Below, in pieces: positions 46,325 to 54,098 of a stretch of 64,000 nt of DNA. The translations under genes were made by a program, and so were the position numbers. Source of the DNA: Pseudorhizobium banfieldiae. Lineage in GTDB: Bacteria > Pseudomonadota > Alphaproteobacteria > Rhizobiales > Rhizobiaceae. Numbering within the stretch: the stretch's first letter is position 1; each line of letters opens with the position of its first letter. The stretch covers positions 3,069,501 to 3,133,500 of the forward strand of contig NZ_FO082820.1 in the NCBI RefSeq assembly GCF_000967425.1, given 5' to 3'. The notes below the pieces were generated by a model, which saw only the letters and a program-made list of their open reading frames with translations, was not told where the DNA came from and ran no database searches.

Positions 46325-46448
46325 CTTGCACCGGCCTCGCACCACGACGAGGCAAACCTCCATCAGTATAAAATATACGCTCAGCAAACGAACGACCAAG
46401 CGCAGACTCTCTCAAGTTACGCAGGATCGTTTCATACTATTTCTAACC

Positions 46449-46500
46449 GCATCTCGATTGGGATCTGACGGAAGAACGTCAGATCCCAATCGAGATGCGA
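46449..46500. repeat. Perfect 23-bp inverted repeat
   Basis: Two arms of 23 nt (46449-46471 and 46478-46500) are exact reverse complements, beginning CGCATCTCGATTGGG, around the 6-nt loop GAAGAA. No T-run follows on either strand. It lies 125 bp upstream of proV and 28 bp from the IS1595 element. It could be a leader hairpin, a bidirectional operator or a remnant of a mobile element. Confidence 0.85.
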
Positions 46501-46645
46501 TGTGCTGAGCGCCAGCGGACAAAACGTCACGGCTTATCCCTTTAGCTCCGGTCCTACCATATATTGATGATCGATAAAATTCTCGTAAATTACTGATCAA
46601 AATAGGATTATGCGATTCTGTCGGGGTCGTTAAGGCCGATAGCAA

Positions 46646-46678
46646 TTGACTTTGATGGTTATTGGGTTACGCTGTAAT
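46646..46678 (+). promoter_or_regulatory. Candidate promoter of the toxin-antitoxin pair
   Basis: TTGACT at 46646 with TACGCT or TGTAAT 16-21 nt downstream lies just before the antitoxin gene, inside the element. The match is weak. The antitoxin would be expected to repress here. Confidence 0.35.
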
Positions 46679-46702
46679 GCAGTGAAATACGGAGCCTCCA
46701 TC

Positions 46703-46981
46703 ATGTTGAACAACGAAAAAACGCAGGTCTCCCTGCGGCTACCATCTCCTGTGGTTGCCAAGTTCGATGAAATCGCAGGCCTTCTTGATCGGGATCGGAC
46801 TTGGGTGATGCAGAAAGCCCTCAGCCAATATTTGGCAGGTGAAGGAGCCGAAGTTCTTCGGGATGCCCAAGGCATCGCTGAGCTGGATCGCGGCGAAAGT
46901 GTTGATCTCGAAGATGTGCTTGATAAGGCTCGAACTATCGTTGATGCAGCCGAGTATCGACGTAGTCAGCGGGCCGGTTGA
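46703..46981 (+). CDS. Ribbon-helix-helix antitoxin
   Basis: 92 residues. The N-terminal ribbon-helix-helix (KTQVSLRLPSPVVAKFDEIA, then RDRTWVMQKALSQYLAG) binds DNA as a CopG/ParD-like dimer; the acidic C terminus (GIAELDRGESVDLEDVLDKA) would mask the toxin. The ATG at 46703 fits the domain start, with GGAGCC upstream. The stop overlaps the toxin start (TGATG), as usual in type II modules. Confidence 0.85.
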   Translation: MLNNEKTQVSLRLPSPVVAKFDEIAGLLDRDRTWVMQKALSQYLAGEGAEVLRDAQGIAELDRGESVDLEDVLDKARTIVDAAEYRRSQRAG

Positions 46982-47343
46982 TGCCTCCTGTCCGTTTATC
47001 GAAGAGCGCGGAACGCTGGTTTCTCAACAAGGTTGTAGAACTTTCGGAGGTGAACCCCGCAGCCGCCAGAAGCCTGATTGAGCGTCTGGAGAGGCAGAAG
47101 GACCTTCTTTCGTCCTTCCCGCAAATGACCGAGAAAGGTGTTCTTGAAGGTACGCGCAAGGTGAGCATGCCGCCTTTGGTCCTCACGATTCGCGCACGCG
47201 ACGGCATGGTTGAAATCGCGGCAATAAGAGACGCACGGCAGAAGGACGCATATACGCCTGCCGAGCTTGCTGCTGACTATGACAACGATGATGATGAAGA
47301 CAACGAAGATACGTATAGCGGTGGCGCTAATCCTGGGCTTTGA
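46981..47343 (+). CDS. RelE/ParE-superfamily toxin
   Basis: 120 residues. KSAERWFLNKVVELSEVNPA and AARSLIERLERQKDLLSSFP form the two N-terminal helices; GVLEGTRKVSMPPLVLTIRA and GMVEIAAIRDARQKD form the β-sheet end of the ParE fold. An acidic tail (DYDNDDDEDNEDTYSGG) is extra. ParE relatives poison gyrase and RelE relatives cut mRNA; the sequence does not decide. It lies between the antitoxin and the transposase, all inside one IS1595 element. Confidence 0.8.
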   Translation: MPPVRLSKSAERWFLNKVVELSEVNPAAARSLIERLERQKDLLSSFPQMTEKGVLEGTRKVSMPPLVLTIRARDGMVEIAAIRDARQKDAYTPAELAADYDNDDDEDNEDTYSGGANPGL

Positions 47344-47351
47344 ATGCGTTG

Positions 47352-48569
47352 TCAGTGAGTAGCGTATACAAAAGCCGAGCGTGATTTGGCTAAGATCGGT
47401 CGCGGCGGTACATTTCGCCGATAGACGCGTGGTTCTGGCGCAACGTAGTCGGGGTCGAGCAGTCTCTCCGCAAAGACACTGGGTACACCCTTGGCGATAG
47501 CCTCCAGGTACGCCTGGCGGCGATCCAGCTCGATCCCATCACGCACTTGATCCATGAGCGTCTTGAGGACCGGCGGCCTGCCGACGATGTCGCGGAGGCT
47601 GGCATGGCCGACCTCGTTGCCGATGGCGACGAGGCTGTCGAATGCGGCGCGGTATTGCCGTCGACGGTTCCAGCGGAAGACGAACTCCTGGAGGTAGATG
47701 TTGAGGTGACGTCGGCGGACGCCGTGATATACACCCATCATCCACCGCTTCATCAGCGAGAAGACGCGGTGTATGCGTTTGAACCAAAGATGCGCGGGCA
47801 GTTTCCCCACGACTTTCGAGGCGTGATTGCGGTCGGGAATACCCTGATAGGCCTGGTTGCCGTCGGTGAAGATCGTCGTGTGGGGATTCGTGTTGCGCAA
47901 CACGAATGGATGCAGGGATTCCCTGCCGTTGGTGCGGATAGGTTCAAGGCGGATGCGGCCAGACCTGCCTTCGTCGCGCCATTCCACCGCCCCGATGATG
48001 TTGAGCTTGCCGATGGGGCTGCGGCCCTGTCCGCCGCCGACGGGCTCGTCCTTTGTCCGGAAGGGAATGCTCGTCTCGTCGATCTCGACGGTCTCTTCGT
48101 AGCCGCCCAACTTCTCTCGGTCGGGATTGACCATGGCGCGACGTAGCTTGTGCAGGAGAAGCCATGCGGTCTTGTAGGAGCCGATGCCCAGCTTGGCCTG
48201 GAGCTGAAGGGCTGAGATGCCGTTCGAGTGCGTCGTCACCAGGTGCGCTGCCAGGAACCACTGCCGCAGCGGCAGGTGCGTCTTGTGCATGATCGTGCCA
48301 GCGATGACGGACGTCTGTTTGCGGCACGGGGTCAGTTCGCCGTCCTCGTCGGCCTGCTCTCCACCGCACTCCCAGACCCACGGCTTCGACCGCAGCTTCC
48401 AACCCTTCGTCGAACCACAGTGCGGGCAGACGAAGCCGTCGGGCCATCGCTTCTTCGCCAGATAGGCCGCGCAGGCGTAGTCATCAGGAAAACGCAGTTG
48501 AAACTGCTCCAGCGAAAGCGGGCGGTCGTAGCGCCATCTGAAGACAGACTGATGGGCCATTCGCCCCAA
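47352..48569 (-). CDS. IS1595-family (ISXO2-like) transposase
   Basis: 405 residues. An N-terminal zinc ribbon (CPHC...CGG, then CRKQ, about 46-85) is followed by the ISXO2-like DDE core: VEIDETSIPFRTKDE, TIFTDGNQAYQGI and, in place of E, an N/H-rich region HRVFSLMKRWMMGVYHGVRR, LNIYLQEFVFRWNRR. The reading is intact. It faces the toxin gene with 8 nt between their stops. Confidence 0.9.
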   Translation of the reverse strand: MGRMAHQSVFRWRYDRPLSLEQFQLRFPDDYACAAYLAKKRWPDGFVCPHCGSTKGWKLRSKPWVWECGGEQADEDGELTPCRKQTSVIAGTIMHKTHLPLRQWFLAAHLVTTHSNGISALQLQAKLGIGSYKTAWLLLHKLRRAMVNPDREKLGGYEETVEIDETSIPFRTKDEPVGGGQGRSPIGKLNIIGAVEWRDEGRSGRIRLEPIRTNGRESLHPFVLRNTNPHTTIFTDGNQAYQGIPDRNHASKVVGKLPAHLWFKRIHRVFSLMKRWMMGVYHGVRRRHLNIYLQEFVFRWNRRRQYRAAFDSLVAIGNEVGHASLRDIVGRPPVLKTLMDQVRDGIELDRRQAYLEAIAKGVPSVFAERLLDPDYVAPEPRVYRRNVPPRPILAKSRSAFVYATH

Positions 48570-48660
48570 TTAAACCAGTGAGTGTGCCTTGGCGAGACTC
48601 CCGCGCCGGGACCTCAAGATATGGTTAAACCGGAGCTAGCGGGATAAGCCGTAAAACGTC

Positions 48661-48839
48661 ATCCCATCAGGAGACACTAACCTGTCTAAAGAAACAAAAT
48701 TGCGATGTCCATGAAAAAACACAGCGAACAACCCGCAGTCCGCGATATTCCATTCTCAAACATCCTCGTTCAGCGGGTGCCTTGGGAATATTTTGCCCAA
48801 TGAGGTTGCGGACGGCCGCCTACTCATGCTGCACGGAAG
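48661..48839. other. Short intergenic region, nothing recognised
   Basis: About 180 bases between the right target duplication of the IS1595 element and the cysG stop. Rather AT-rich at its left side. No gene or clear terminator seen. Confidence 0.4.
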
Positions 48840-50339
48840 TCAGCCGACTTTCAGATATTGCTCGCCTTTCCCCGCTCCGCGATATTCTGCAGACAATGCG
48901 CCCGAGAACACGTCGCCGACACCAATGAGAACCGGCTCGTCGTAGCCAATTTCGAAAATACCCGCCCCGAGGTCGATGAGCCTTCCGATCCACCGGCGCT
49001 CCTGCGGACGCGCCACTGAACTGACGATCACCACCGCGGTCGCGTCCGGCATCCCCTCCTCCAGAAGGCGATCTCGGATCTGGGTGGCCGTTCTGCCTCC
49101 CATATAGAAGACACTGGTTGTTCCGGGCTCGGCGAGGCTCCGCCAATTAAGATTTGCGGGCAGCCGGCCGTCTCGGGCGTGACCAGTCACGAAGCGAACT
49201 GACTGAGCATGGTCGCGATGGGTCAGTGAGATGCCGAGACGCGCGGCCATGGCGCTGGCCGCCGTGATGCCGGGCCCCACATCCACCGTGATCCCCTCAC
49301 GCTCCAGGATCGCGATCTCCTCGCCTGCCCGGCCAAAGATCATCGGGTCACCGGACTTCAGCCGAACGACATGCTTACCGCTTTTGGCGAAGTCGATCAT
49401 CATGCGGTTAATGTCATCCTGGCGACAGCTCTCCCTTCCTCCGCGCTTGCCGACCAGCATGCGCTTCGCCTCGCGACGCGCCAGTTCGAGAACGCCGGCT
49501 GAAACGAGATCGTCGAACAGGATCACGTCCGCGCCCTGAAGGGCACGAACTGCCTTGAGGGTCAGATACTCCGGATCCCCCGGACCGGCTCCCACCAGTG
49601 TCACGCGACCGGTTTTCGGTCCCGCCGTATTCTCCGTCGTCAGTGAGAGCAGTTCCAGCTCCGCCTGGGCATCCGGTCCATCTTGCTCCGCAAAGGCGCG
49701 GTCGACAAAGCGCTCCCAGAAGGCGCGGCGCGGCGCACCCGGCTGCAGGCGCTCGCTCACCACGTCACGAAGCCTATGGGCGAGCATTGCCCAGCCCTTG
49801 AGAGCAGCGGGCAGCAGGGTCTCGATGCGGCGGCGGATGGCCTGCGCCAGGATGGGTGCGGCGCCGTCAGTGGAGATGGATACGATAACCGGTGAGCGGT
49901 TTACGATCGAGCCGAACTGGAACTGGCAGAACTCCGGCTTGTCGATGACATTGACCGGAACCCCCGCCGCCTTCGCCGCTTCGAAGAACGCGAATGCCCC
50001 GGTGTCGTCCTCGCAATCGGCAATGGCCATCGCAGCACCTTCGAAGACATCGGCCGCCCAAGGTCGGTCGTGAAGGATGCAACATCCGCCACCATCCGGC
50101 GGGCTTCGTCGGATCAGCGCCTCGAACGTCGGCGAAAGTTCGCTGACTGGCGCGAATACGGCGACTTCCGCACCGCAGGCGCACAGAAGCTCCGCCTTCC
50201 AGGCAGCGGCATCCGAACCGCCGGCCACCACCACCCTCTTGCCGGATAGGCTCCAGAACACCGGAAGCTTGGCAAGCGGCTCGATCCGGCCGGGCACCTC
50301 GGCCCGACCTTTGATATCGGTGTGTTCCAGTTCAGACAT
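48840..50339 (-). CDS. cysG: Siroheme synthase (uroporphyrinogen-III methyltransferase / precorrin-2 dehydrogenase / ferrochelatase)
   Basis: 499 residues. N-terminal CysG-B part: FWSLSGKRVVVAGGSDAAAW (NAD site), then SIVNRSPVIVSISTDGAAPI. C-terminal SUMT part from about 245: VTLVGAGPGDPEYLTLKAVR, VGKRGGRESCRQDDINRMM, VVRLKSGDPMIFGRAGEE, VGPGITAASAMAARLGI. It makes siroheme, the cofactor NirB needs, which explains its place at the end of the nitrite operon. The ATG at 50339 (MSELEH) is preferred; 50351 is possible. Confidence 0.94.
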   Translation of the reverse strand: MSELEHTDIKGRAEVPGRIEPLAKLPVFWSLSGKRVVVAGGSDAAAWKAELLCACGAEVAVFAPVSELSPTFEALIRRSPPDGGGCCILHDRPWAADVFEGAAMAIADCEDDTGAFAFFEAAKAAGVPVNVIDKPEFCQFQFGSIVNRSPVIVSISTDGAAPILAQAIRRRIETLLPAALKGWAMLAHRLRDVVSERLQPGAPRRAFWERFVDRAFAEQDGPDAQAELELLSLTTENTAGPKTGRVTLVGAGPGDPEYLTLKAVRALQGADVILFDDLVSAGVLELARREAKRMLVGKRGGRESCRQDDINRMMIDFAKSGKHVVRLKSGDPMIFGRAGEEIAILEREGITVDVGPGITAASAMAARLGISLTHRDHAQSVRFVTGHARDGRLPANLNWRSLAEPGTTSVFYMGGRTATQIRDRLLEEGMPDATAVVIVSSVARPQERRWIGRLIDLGAGIFEIGYDEPVLIGVGDVFSGALSAEYRGAGKGEQYLKVG

Positions 50340-50382
50340 GCGAGTCTCCATTGAACGGGGCGAACTGCTCTCGGATCGAAGC

Positions 50383-50826
50383 TCACCAGGCGTTGTAAGA
50401 AAGGAACTTGCCGCTCATCCTGATCTCGATGCGATCACCCTTCGGATAGGGGACCTTCTCCACGCTCATGTCGAAGTCGATCGCACTCATGATCCCGTCG
50501 CCGCCCTTCTCCTGGATCAGCTCCTTCAGGGTCTGACCGTAGACGCCGATAATCTCGTAGAAGCGGTAGATGCAGGGATCGGTCGGAACTGCCTGAGGAA
50601 AGACCTTCGTCGGATATTCCGAAAGGACGACAGCCGCCTCCTGCGGCAGACCGAGGTTAAGCACCAGCGCCTCGGCCTTTTCCCGCGGCAGCGTGTTCAT
50701 GCCGAGGCAGGCGGACGTCACAAAGACCTCGCTCATACCGATGTCTTCGGCGATCCTGGCCCAGGTGAGCCCGCTCGCGCGCTTGCGCTCATAGATTAGA
50801 TCCGTGACGTCCTGCTTGGTCAACAT
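50383..50826 (-). CDS. cynS: Cyanate hydratase (cyanase)
   Basis: 147 residues. N-terminal helical DNA-binding-like domain (LIYERKRASGLTWARIAEDI) and the C-terminal catalytic part with PTDPCIYRFYEIIGVYGQTL and GDGIMSAIDFDMSV, which hold the Arg, Glu and Ser of the active site at the decamer interface. It turns cyanate and bicarbonate into ammonia and CO2, another inorganic nitrogen source. The start is the ATG at 50826. It lies 43 nt upstream of cysG. Confidence 0.95.
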   Translation of the reverse strand: MLTKQDVTDLIYERKRASGLTWARIAEDIGMSEVFVTSACLGMNTLPREKAEALVLNLGLPQEAAVVLSEYPTKVFPQAVPTDPCIYRFYEIIGVYGQTLKELIQEKGGDGIMSAIDFDMSVEKVPYPKGDRIEIRMSGKFLSYNAW

Positions 50827-50897
50827 GCTGTCATGCTCCTGTGTTCGTGGCCAACGCTTCGCCAGGCACAAAAAAACGCTGCGTCCCCACCCTGCCC

Positions 50898-51065
50898 TCA
50901 AGTGACAGCGATGATGTCCACAGCGTCGATGCTGGTGCCTGATTTGTGGCTGCCGCCGGCTGCGCCATTGCAGCCGCGCGGCGTGAAACGGCCTACGCCG
51001 TTGATGTCATAGTGCCAGACTTGATCTGGCTGCACAAGATATGATCTTTCTTTATGCCAGTCCAA
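50898..51065 (-). CDS. Candidate 55-residue ORF in frame behind the kinase gene
   Basis: Two codons after the TAA of the phosphatase-kinase gene, the same frame opens again at a TTG and runs DWHKERSYLVQPDQVWHYDI, NGVGRFTPRGCNGAAGGSHK, SGTSIDAVDIIAVT to a TGA. The residue mix looks like folded protein rather than noise. It may be a small separate gene, a remnant, or an extension reached by read-through. No good ribosome-binding site is visible, so a chance frame cannot be excluded. Confidence 0.25.
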   Translation of the reverse strand: MDWHKERSYLVQPDQVWHYDINGVGRFTPRGCNGAAGGSHKSGTSIDAVDIIAVT

Positions 51066-51068
51066 AAA

Positions 51069-52811
51069 TTAGGCATACGGCTGCTGCCACAGCAGCAGAA
51101 GCACCAGCAGCAGCGCCAGTATCAGCGACAGCACCTGCCAGAACAGCAGCGGATTGCGCTGCGTCAGCGGCATTCTTGCCGTTCTTAGGATGTGCTGCTT
51201 CGGATGGGAAAGGTCATACAGGAATTCGGAAATGGCTTCATAGCGCCGCCCTGGGTCAGGATGGACGGCTTTGCGAACAGCGTCATCGACCCATTGCGGT
51301 ACATCTGGCCGGTACTCACGGATGGAAGCATATCGCAGCCGGGCTTGCTGTCGTGCATTGCCGGTTCTTGCAACAGCGGCTCCATAGGGGAGACGTCCTG
51401 TCAAGATCTGGTAGGCAATCACCCCAAGCGAGAACAGATCCGACTGCTCGTTTCCACGTTCTCCCAGGAAGTATTCGGGCGCGGTGTACTGGAACGTGCC
51501 GAGGATATCTTCCGCATCCGGCGTATGTTTCGCCTCGACCAGCCCCTCGACCCGGGCTGATCCGAGGTCGATGATCTTGGCGGTCCCATTGCTGTCGATC
51601 AGCACATTGTCCGGCCTGAGGTCCTGATGGATGACCTCCTTGCGATGCAGGGCCCGGAGCCCTTCAGCGATCTGCGAGATGATCGCGCGCATCGAAGCCA
51701 GGTCGGCTTGAGGATGATCCTTCATCCATTGCGAGAGCGTTTCACCAGCAAGATGCTCCATGACGAGATACAGAGACCGGCGCGGAAGGATCGTATCCCT
51801 GCACTTCACGACGTGGACGCTGGAAACCCGGCGCGCCACCCATTCCTCCATCGCGAACCGGCGCAGATACGCCTCATCCTGCTGCAGGTCCGCCGACGGG
51901 AACTTCAGCACCACCGCATCCCCGGTTTGCGGATCGCTGGCACGAAAAACATGGCTGCGGCTGCTGGCATGGATCTGCCGGTGGATGCGGTAGCCCTCGA
52001 AGTCGCTGGGGGCTGACGGTAGCGGGGCGGGCGGCAGTATCTCCATCCTGTCGAGGAGAGGCTCGAAGCCCGGCTCCGGCAGTTGATCGATGCGGACGAT
52101 CTGGATGGTGAGGTTGTCGTCGCTGCCGTTTTCGAGCGCCCGTGCGGCAATTTCGCCAGCCGCCCGATCCAGATCCGGGTTCGCCGCGATCTCCCCTGCA
52201 ATCTGCCGCGGCCTCAGGTGATCGTGAACACCGTCGGTGGTGAGGACGAAGACGTCGCCTACCTGCAAGGGGATGTGCCGATAATCAATCTCAAGGGACG
52301 GAAGCAGGCCGAGGGCTTTGGCGATTTGGGTGTCCGACCCGGATAGGACAAGGCGATGTTCGCGCGTCAGCGGCTCGACCTCGCTGCCCGAAACCCGCGT
52401 GATGCGACTATCGCCGACATGAAAGATGTGGGCGCGCTCGCCCTTGAGCACCAGCGCGGAAAAGGTTGCGACATGGGCACGGTCGCGATCTTCCACATGT
52501 CGGCTTTGCGCATGCAGCCAGGAGTTGGTGGCGTCGATGACGCGGCTCGCCGACGTCTTCACGGTCCACGCATCGGATGTGCAGTAATAGTCGGTCAGAA
52601 AGCTTTTCACCGCCGTCTCGGCCGCGACATGCCCCACGGGGCTGGTAGAGATACCGTCGGCGATCGCAAGTGCTACGCCCTTCATGGTCAGCGCCACGCC
52701 GGACGGCACGATGGCACCATGAAAATCCTGGTTCATCGGCTTGCGCCCGGCCGACGAGTATTGCCCGATGCTGACGCGCAGCGCAGCGGTGTCGCGAATG
52801 TTGAGCATCAA
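51069..52811 (-). CDS. Bifunctional PP2C phosphatase / serine-threonine kinase with C-terminal membrane anchor
   Basis: 580 residues. PP2C domain at about 10-235: NQDFHGAIV, AIADGIS, FHVGDSRI, LTTDGVHDHL and GSDDNLTIQI hold the metal aspartates. Kinase domain at about 268-535: VVLKFPSAD (lysine), LVMEHLAGETL, VIHQDLRPDNVLID (HRD reads HQD) and IIDLGSARV (DFG reads DLG). One membrane segment ends the protein. Kinases of this type occur in nitrite/nitrate assimilation operons, for example in Pseudomonas, next to transporters. It probably regulates the neighbouring nitrite channel or operon. Confidence 0.92.
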   Translation of the reverse strand: MMLNIRDTAALRVSIGQYSSAGRKPMNQDFHGAIVPSGVALTMKGVALAIADGISTSPVGHVAAETAVKSFLTDYYCTSDAWTVKTSASRVIDATNSWLHAQSRHVEDRDRAHVATFSALVLKGERAHIFHVGDSRITRVSGSEVEPLTREHRLVLSGSDTQIAKALGLLPSLEIDYRHIPLQVGDVFVLTTDGVHDHLRPRQIAGEIAANPDLDRAAGEIAARALENGSDDNLTIQIVRIDQLPEPGFEPLLDRMEILPPAPLPSAPSDFEGYRIHRQIHASSRSHVFRASDPQTGDAVVLKFPSADLQQDEAYLRRFAMEEWVARRVSSVHVVKCRDTILPRRSLYLVMEHLAGETLSQWMKDHPQADLASMRAIISQIAEGLRALHRKEVIHQDLRPDNVLIDSNGTAKIIDLGSARVEGLVEAKHTPDAEDILGTFQYTAPEYFLGERGNEQSDLFSLGVIAYQILTGRLPYGAAVARTGNARQQARLRYASIREYRPDVPQWVDDAVRKAVHPDPGRRYEAISEFLYDLSHPKQHILRTARMPLTQRNPLLFWQVLSLILALLLVLLLLWQQPYA

Positions 52812-52868
52812 GGGATCCAGATAGGATCGGTCCCGCCCCCGGCAGGACCGATCCTCGTTCTCTCTCTG

Positions 52869-53714
52869 TTATTCTGCTGCGACGAGGCGCGCCGCAGGCT
52901 TTTCGGTCACCTTGCGGCTGGGCGATGTGCGGTAGTGGGTGGCGTAGATCATCCCGCCTACGAAGGTCAGTCCCCCGACGAGATTGCCGATGACCGTGGG
53001 GATTTCGTTCCAGATGAAGTAGTCCGCCCAGGTGAACTGGCCGCCCAGCATGATGCCCGAGGGGAAGAGGAACATGTTGACGATCGAGTGCTCGAAGCCG
53101 AGGTAGAAGAAGATGAGGATCGGCATCCACATCGCAATGACCTTGCCGGACACCGAGGTCGACATCATCGCGGCGATGACGCCGGTCGAGACCATCCAGT
53201 TGCACATGACCGCGCGGATGAAGAGCGTCAGCATCCCCGAGGCGCCGGCGGCGGCGTAACCGAGCGTCCGCGATTCACCGATCACCCCGATCTTCTGTCC
53301 GACCGCGTTCGGGGCCTCCGAAAAGCCCATGGTGAAGATAATCGCCATGAAAACCGCGGTCGTCATCGCACCGGCAAAATTGCCGATGAAGACCAGACCC
53401 CAGTTGCGAAGGATGCCGCCCACCGTGACACCGGGCCGCTTGGCAATCAGCGCCAGCGGAGCAAGTGTGAAGACGCCGGTCAGCAGGTCAAACCCCATCA
53501 GGTAGAGCATGCAGAAGCCGACAGGAAACAACAGCGCACCAATGAGAGGGTTGCCGGTATTGACGGTGACGGTGACTGCGAATGCTGCTGCGAGCGCCAA
53601 TATGGCACCGGCCATATAGGCCCTTATGAGGGTATCCTTTGTGGACATGAAGACTTTGGACTCGCCCGCATCGATCATTTTCGTGGCGAATTCCTGGGGT
53701 GCTACATAGGACAT
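52869..53714 (-). CDS. Formate/nitrite transporter family channel (NirC-like)
   Basis: 281 residues with six membrane segments. FNT signatures include AGAILALAAAFAVTVTVNTG, NWGLVFIGNFAGAMTTAV, AVMCNWMVSTGVIAAMMSTS and FYLGFEHSIVNMFLFPSGI, the last containing the conserved histidine region of the pore. Between nirD and the kinase gene, nitrite is the likely substrate. Confidence 0.93.
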   Translation of the reverse strand: MSYVAPQEFATKMIDAGESKVFMSTKDTLIRAYMAGAILALAAAFAVTVTVNTGNPLIGALLFPVGFCMLYLMGFDLLTGVFTLAPLALIAKRPGVTVGGILRNWGLVFIGNFAGAMTTAVFMAIIFTMGFSEAPNAVGQKIGVIGESRTLGYAAAGASGMLTLFIRAVMCNWMVSTGVIAAMMSTSVSGKVIAMWMPILIFFYLGFEHSIVNMFLFPSGIMLGGQFTWADYFIWNEIPTVIGNLVGGLTFVGGMIYATHYRTSPSRKVTEKPAARLVAAE

Positions 53715-53744
53715 CGAGTTTCCTTTCGCGATGCAGGAGACGGC

Positions 53745-54098
53745 TTAGCAAGCCGCGTTGGTTGCAGTGAGGTTGAGGTAGACGTTGCGACCTTCGATCC
53801 GTACGGGGAAGGTTGATGTCCTTCCGTCGTCGGCGCCTTGGGCCTCCCCGGTTTCAAGCGAAATCACCCAGTTGTGGAGCGGGCATGTGACGCAGCCGTC
53901 ATGCACGATCCCCTCGCTGAGCGGCCCGTTCTTGTGCGGGCACTTGTCTTCCAGTGCGAAGACGCGGTCATCGGCGGTCCTGAAGACCGCGATCCGTCTT
54001 GCACCATCCTGGATGCGCCGGGATCCCTGGCGCGGAATGTCGTCGATCGTTCCGATGAGAACCCACGCCGTCTTTGCGAAAGTGATATGCGCGTTCAT
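53745..54098 (-). CDS. nirD: Nitrite reductase small subunit
   Basis: 117 residues of Rieske-type fold. CPHKNGPLSEGIVHDGCVTC and the following PLHNW give a complete C-x-H...C-x2-H [2Fe-2S] motif, which the enterobacterial NirD lacks. The ATG at 54098 overlaps the nirB stop (ATGA). It partners NirB in NADH-dependent reduction of nitrite to ammonia. Confidence 0.93.
   Translation of the reverse strand: MNAHITFAKTAWVLIGTIDDIPRQGSRRIQDGARRIAVFRTADDRVFALEDKCPHKNGPLSEGIVHDGCVTCPLHNWVISLETGEAQGADDGRTSTFPVRIEGRNVYLNLTATNAAC

Larger units (their letters stand above)
46529..48652 (-). mobile_element. IS1595-family element carrying a toxin-antitoxin pair
   Basis: 2124 bp. The left end reads ACGGCTTATCCC-TT-TAGCTCCGGT; the right end on the other strand reads ACGGCTTATCCC-GC-TAGCTCCGGT, and both continue into a shared ACCATAT block. 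The element is flanked by an exact 8-bp direct repeat AAAACGTC (46521-46528 and 48653-48660), the target-duplication length known for IS1595. It contains an ISXO2-like transposase (minus) and, facing it, a ribbon-helix-helix antitoxin and RelE/ParE-type toxin (plus), which are therefore cargo. Confidence 0.92.

Noticed and set aside
52356..53816. 486-codon plus-strand frame opposite the phosphatase-kinase and nitrite-channel genes
   Set aside because: It crosses two clearly coding minus-strand genes and has low-complexity D/H/R-rich composition typical of an antisense shadow.
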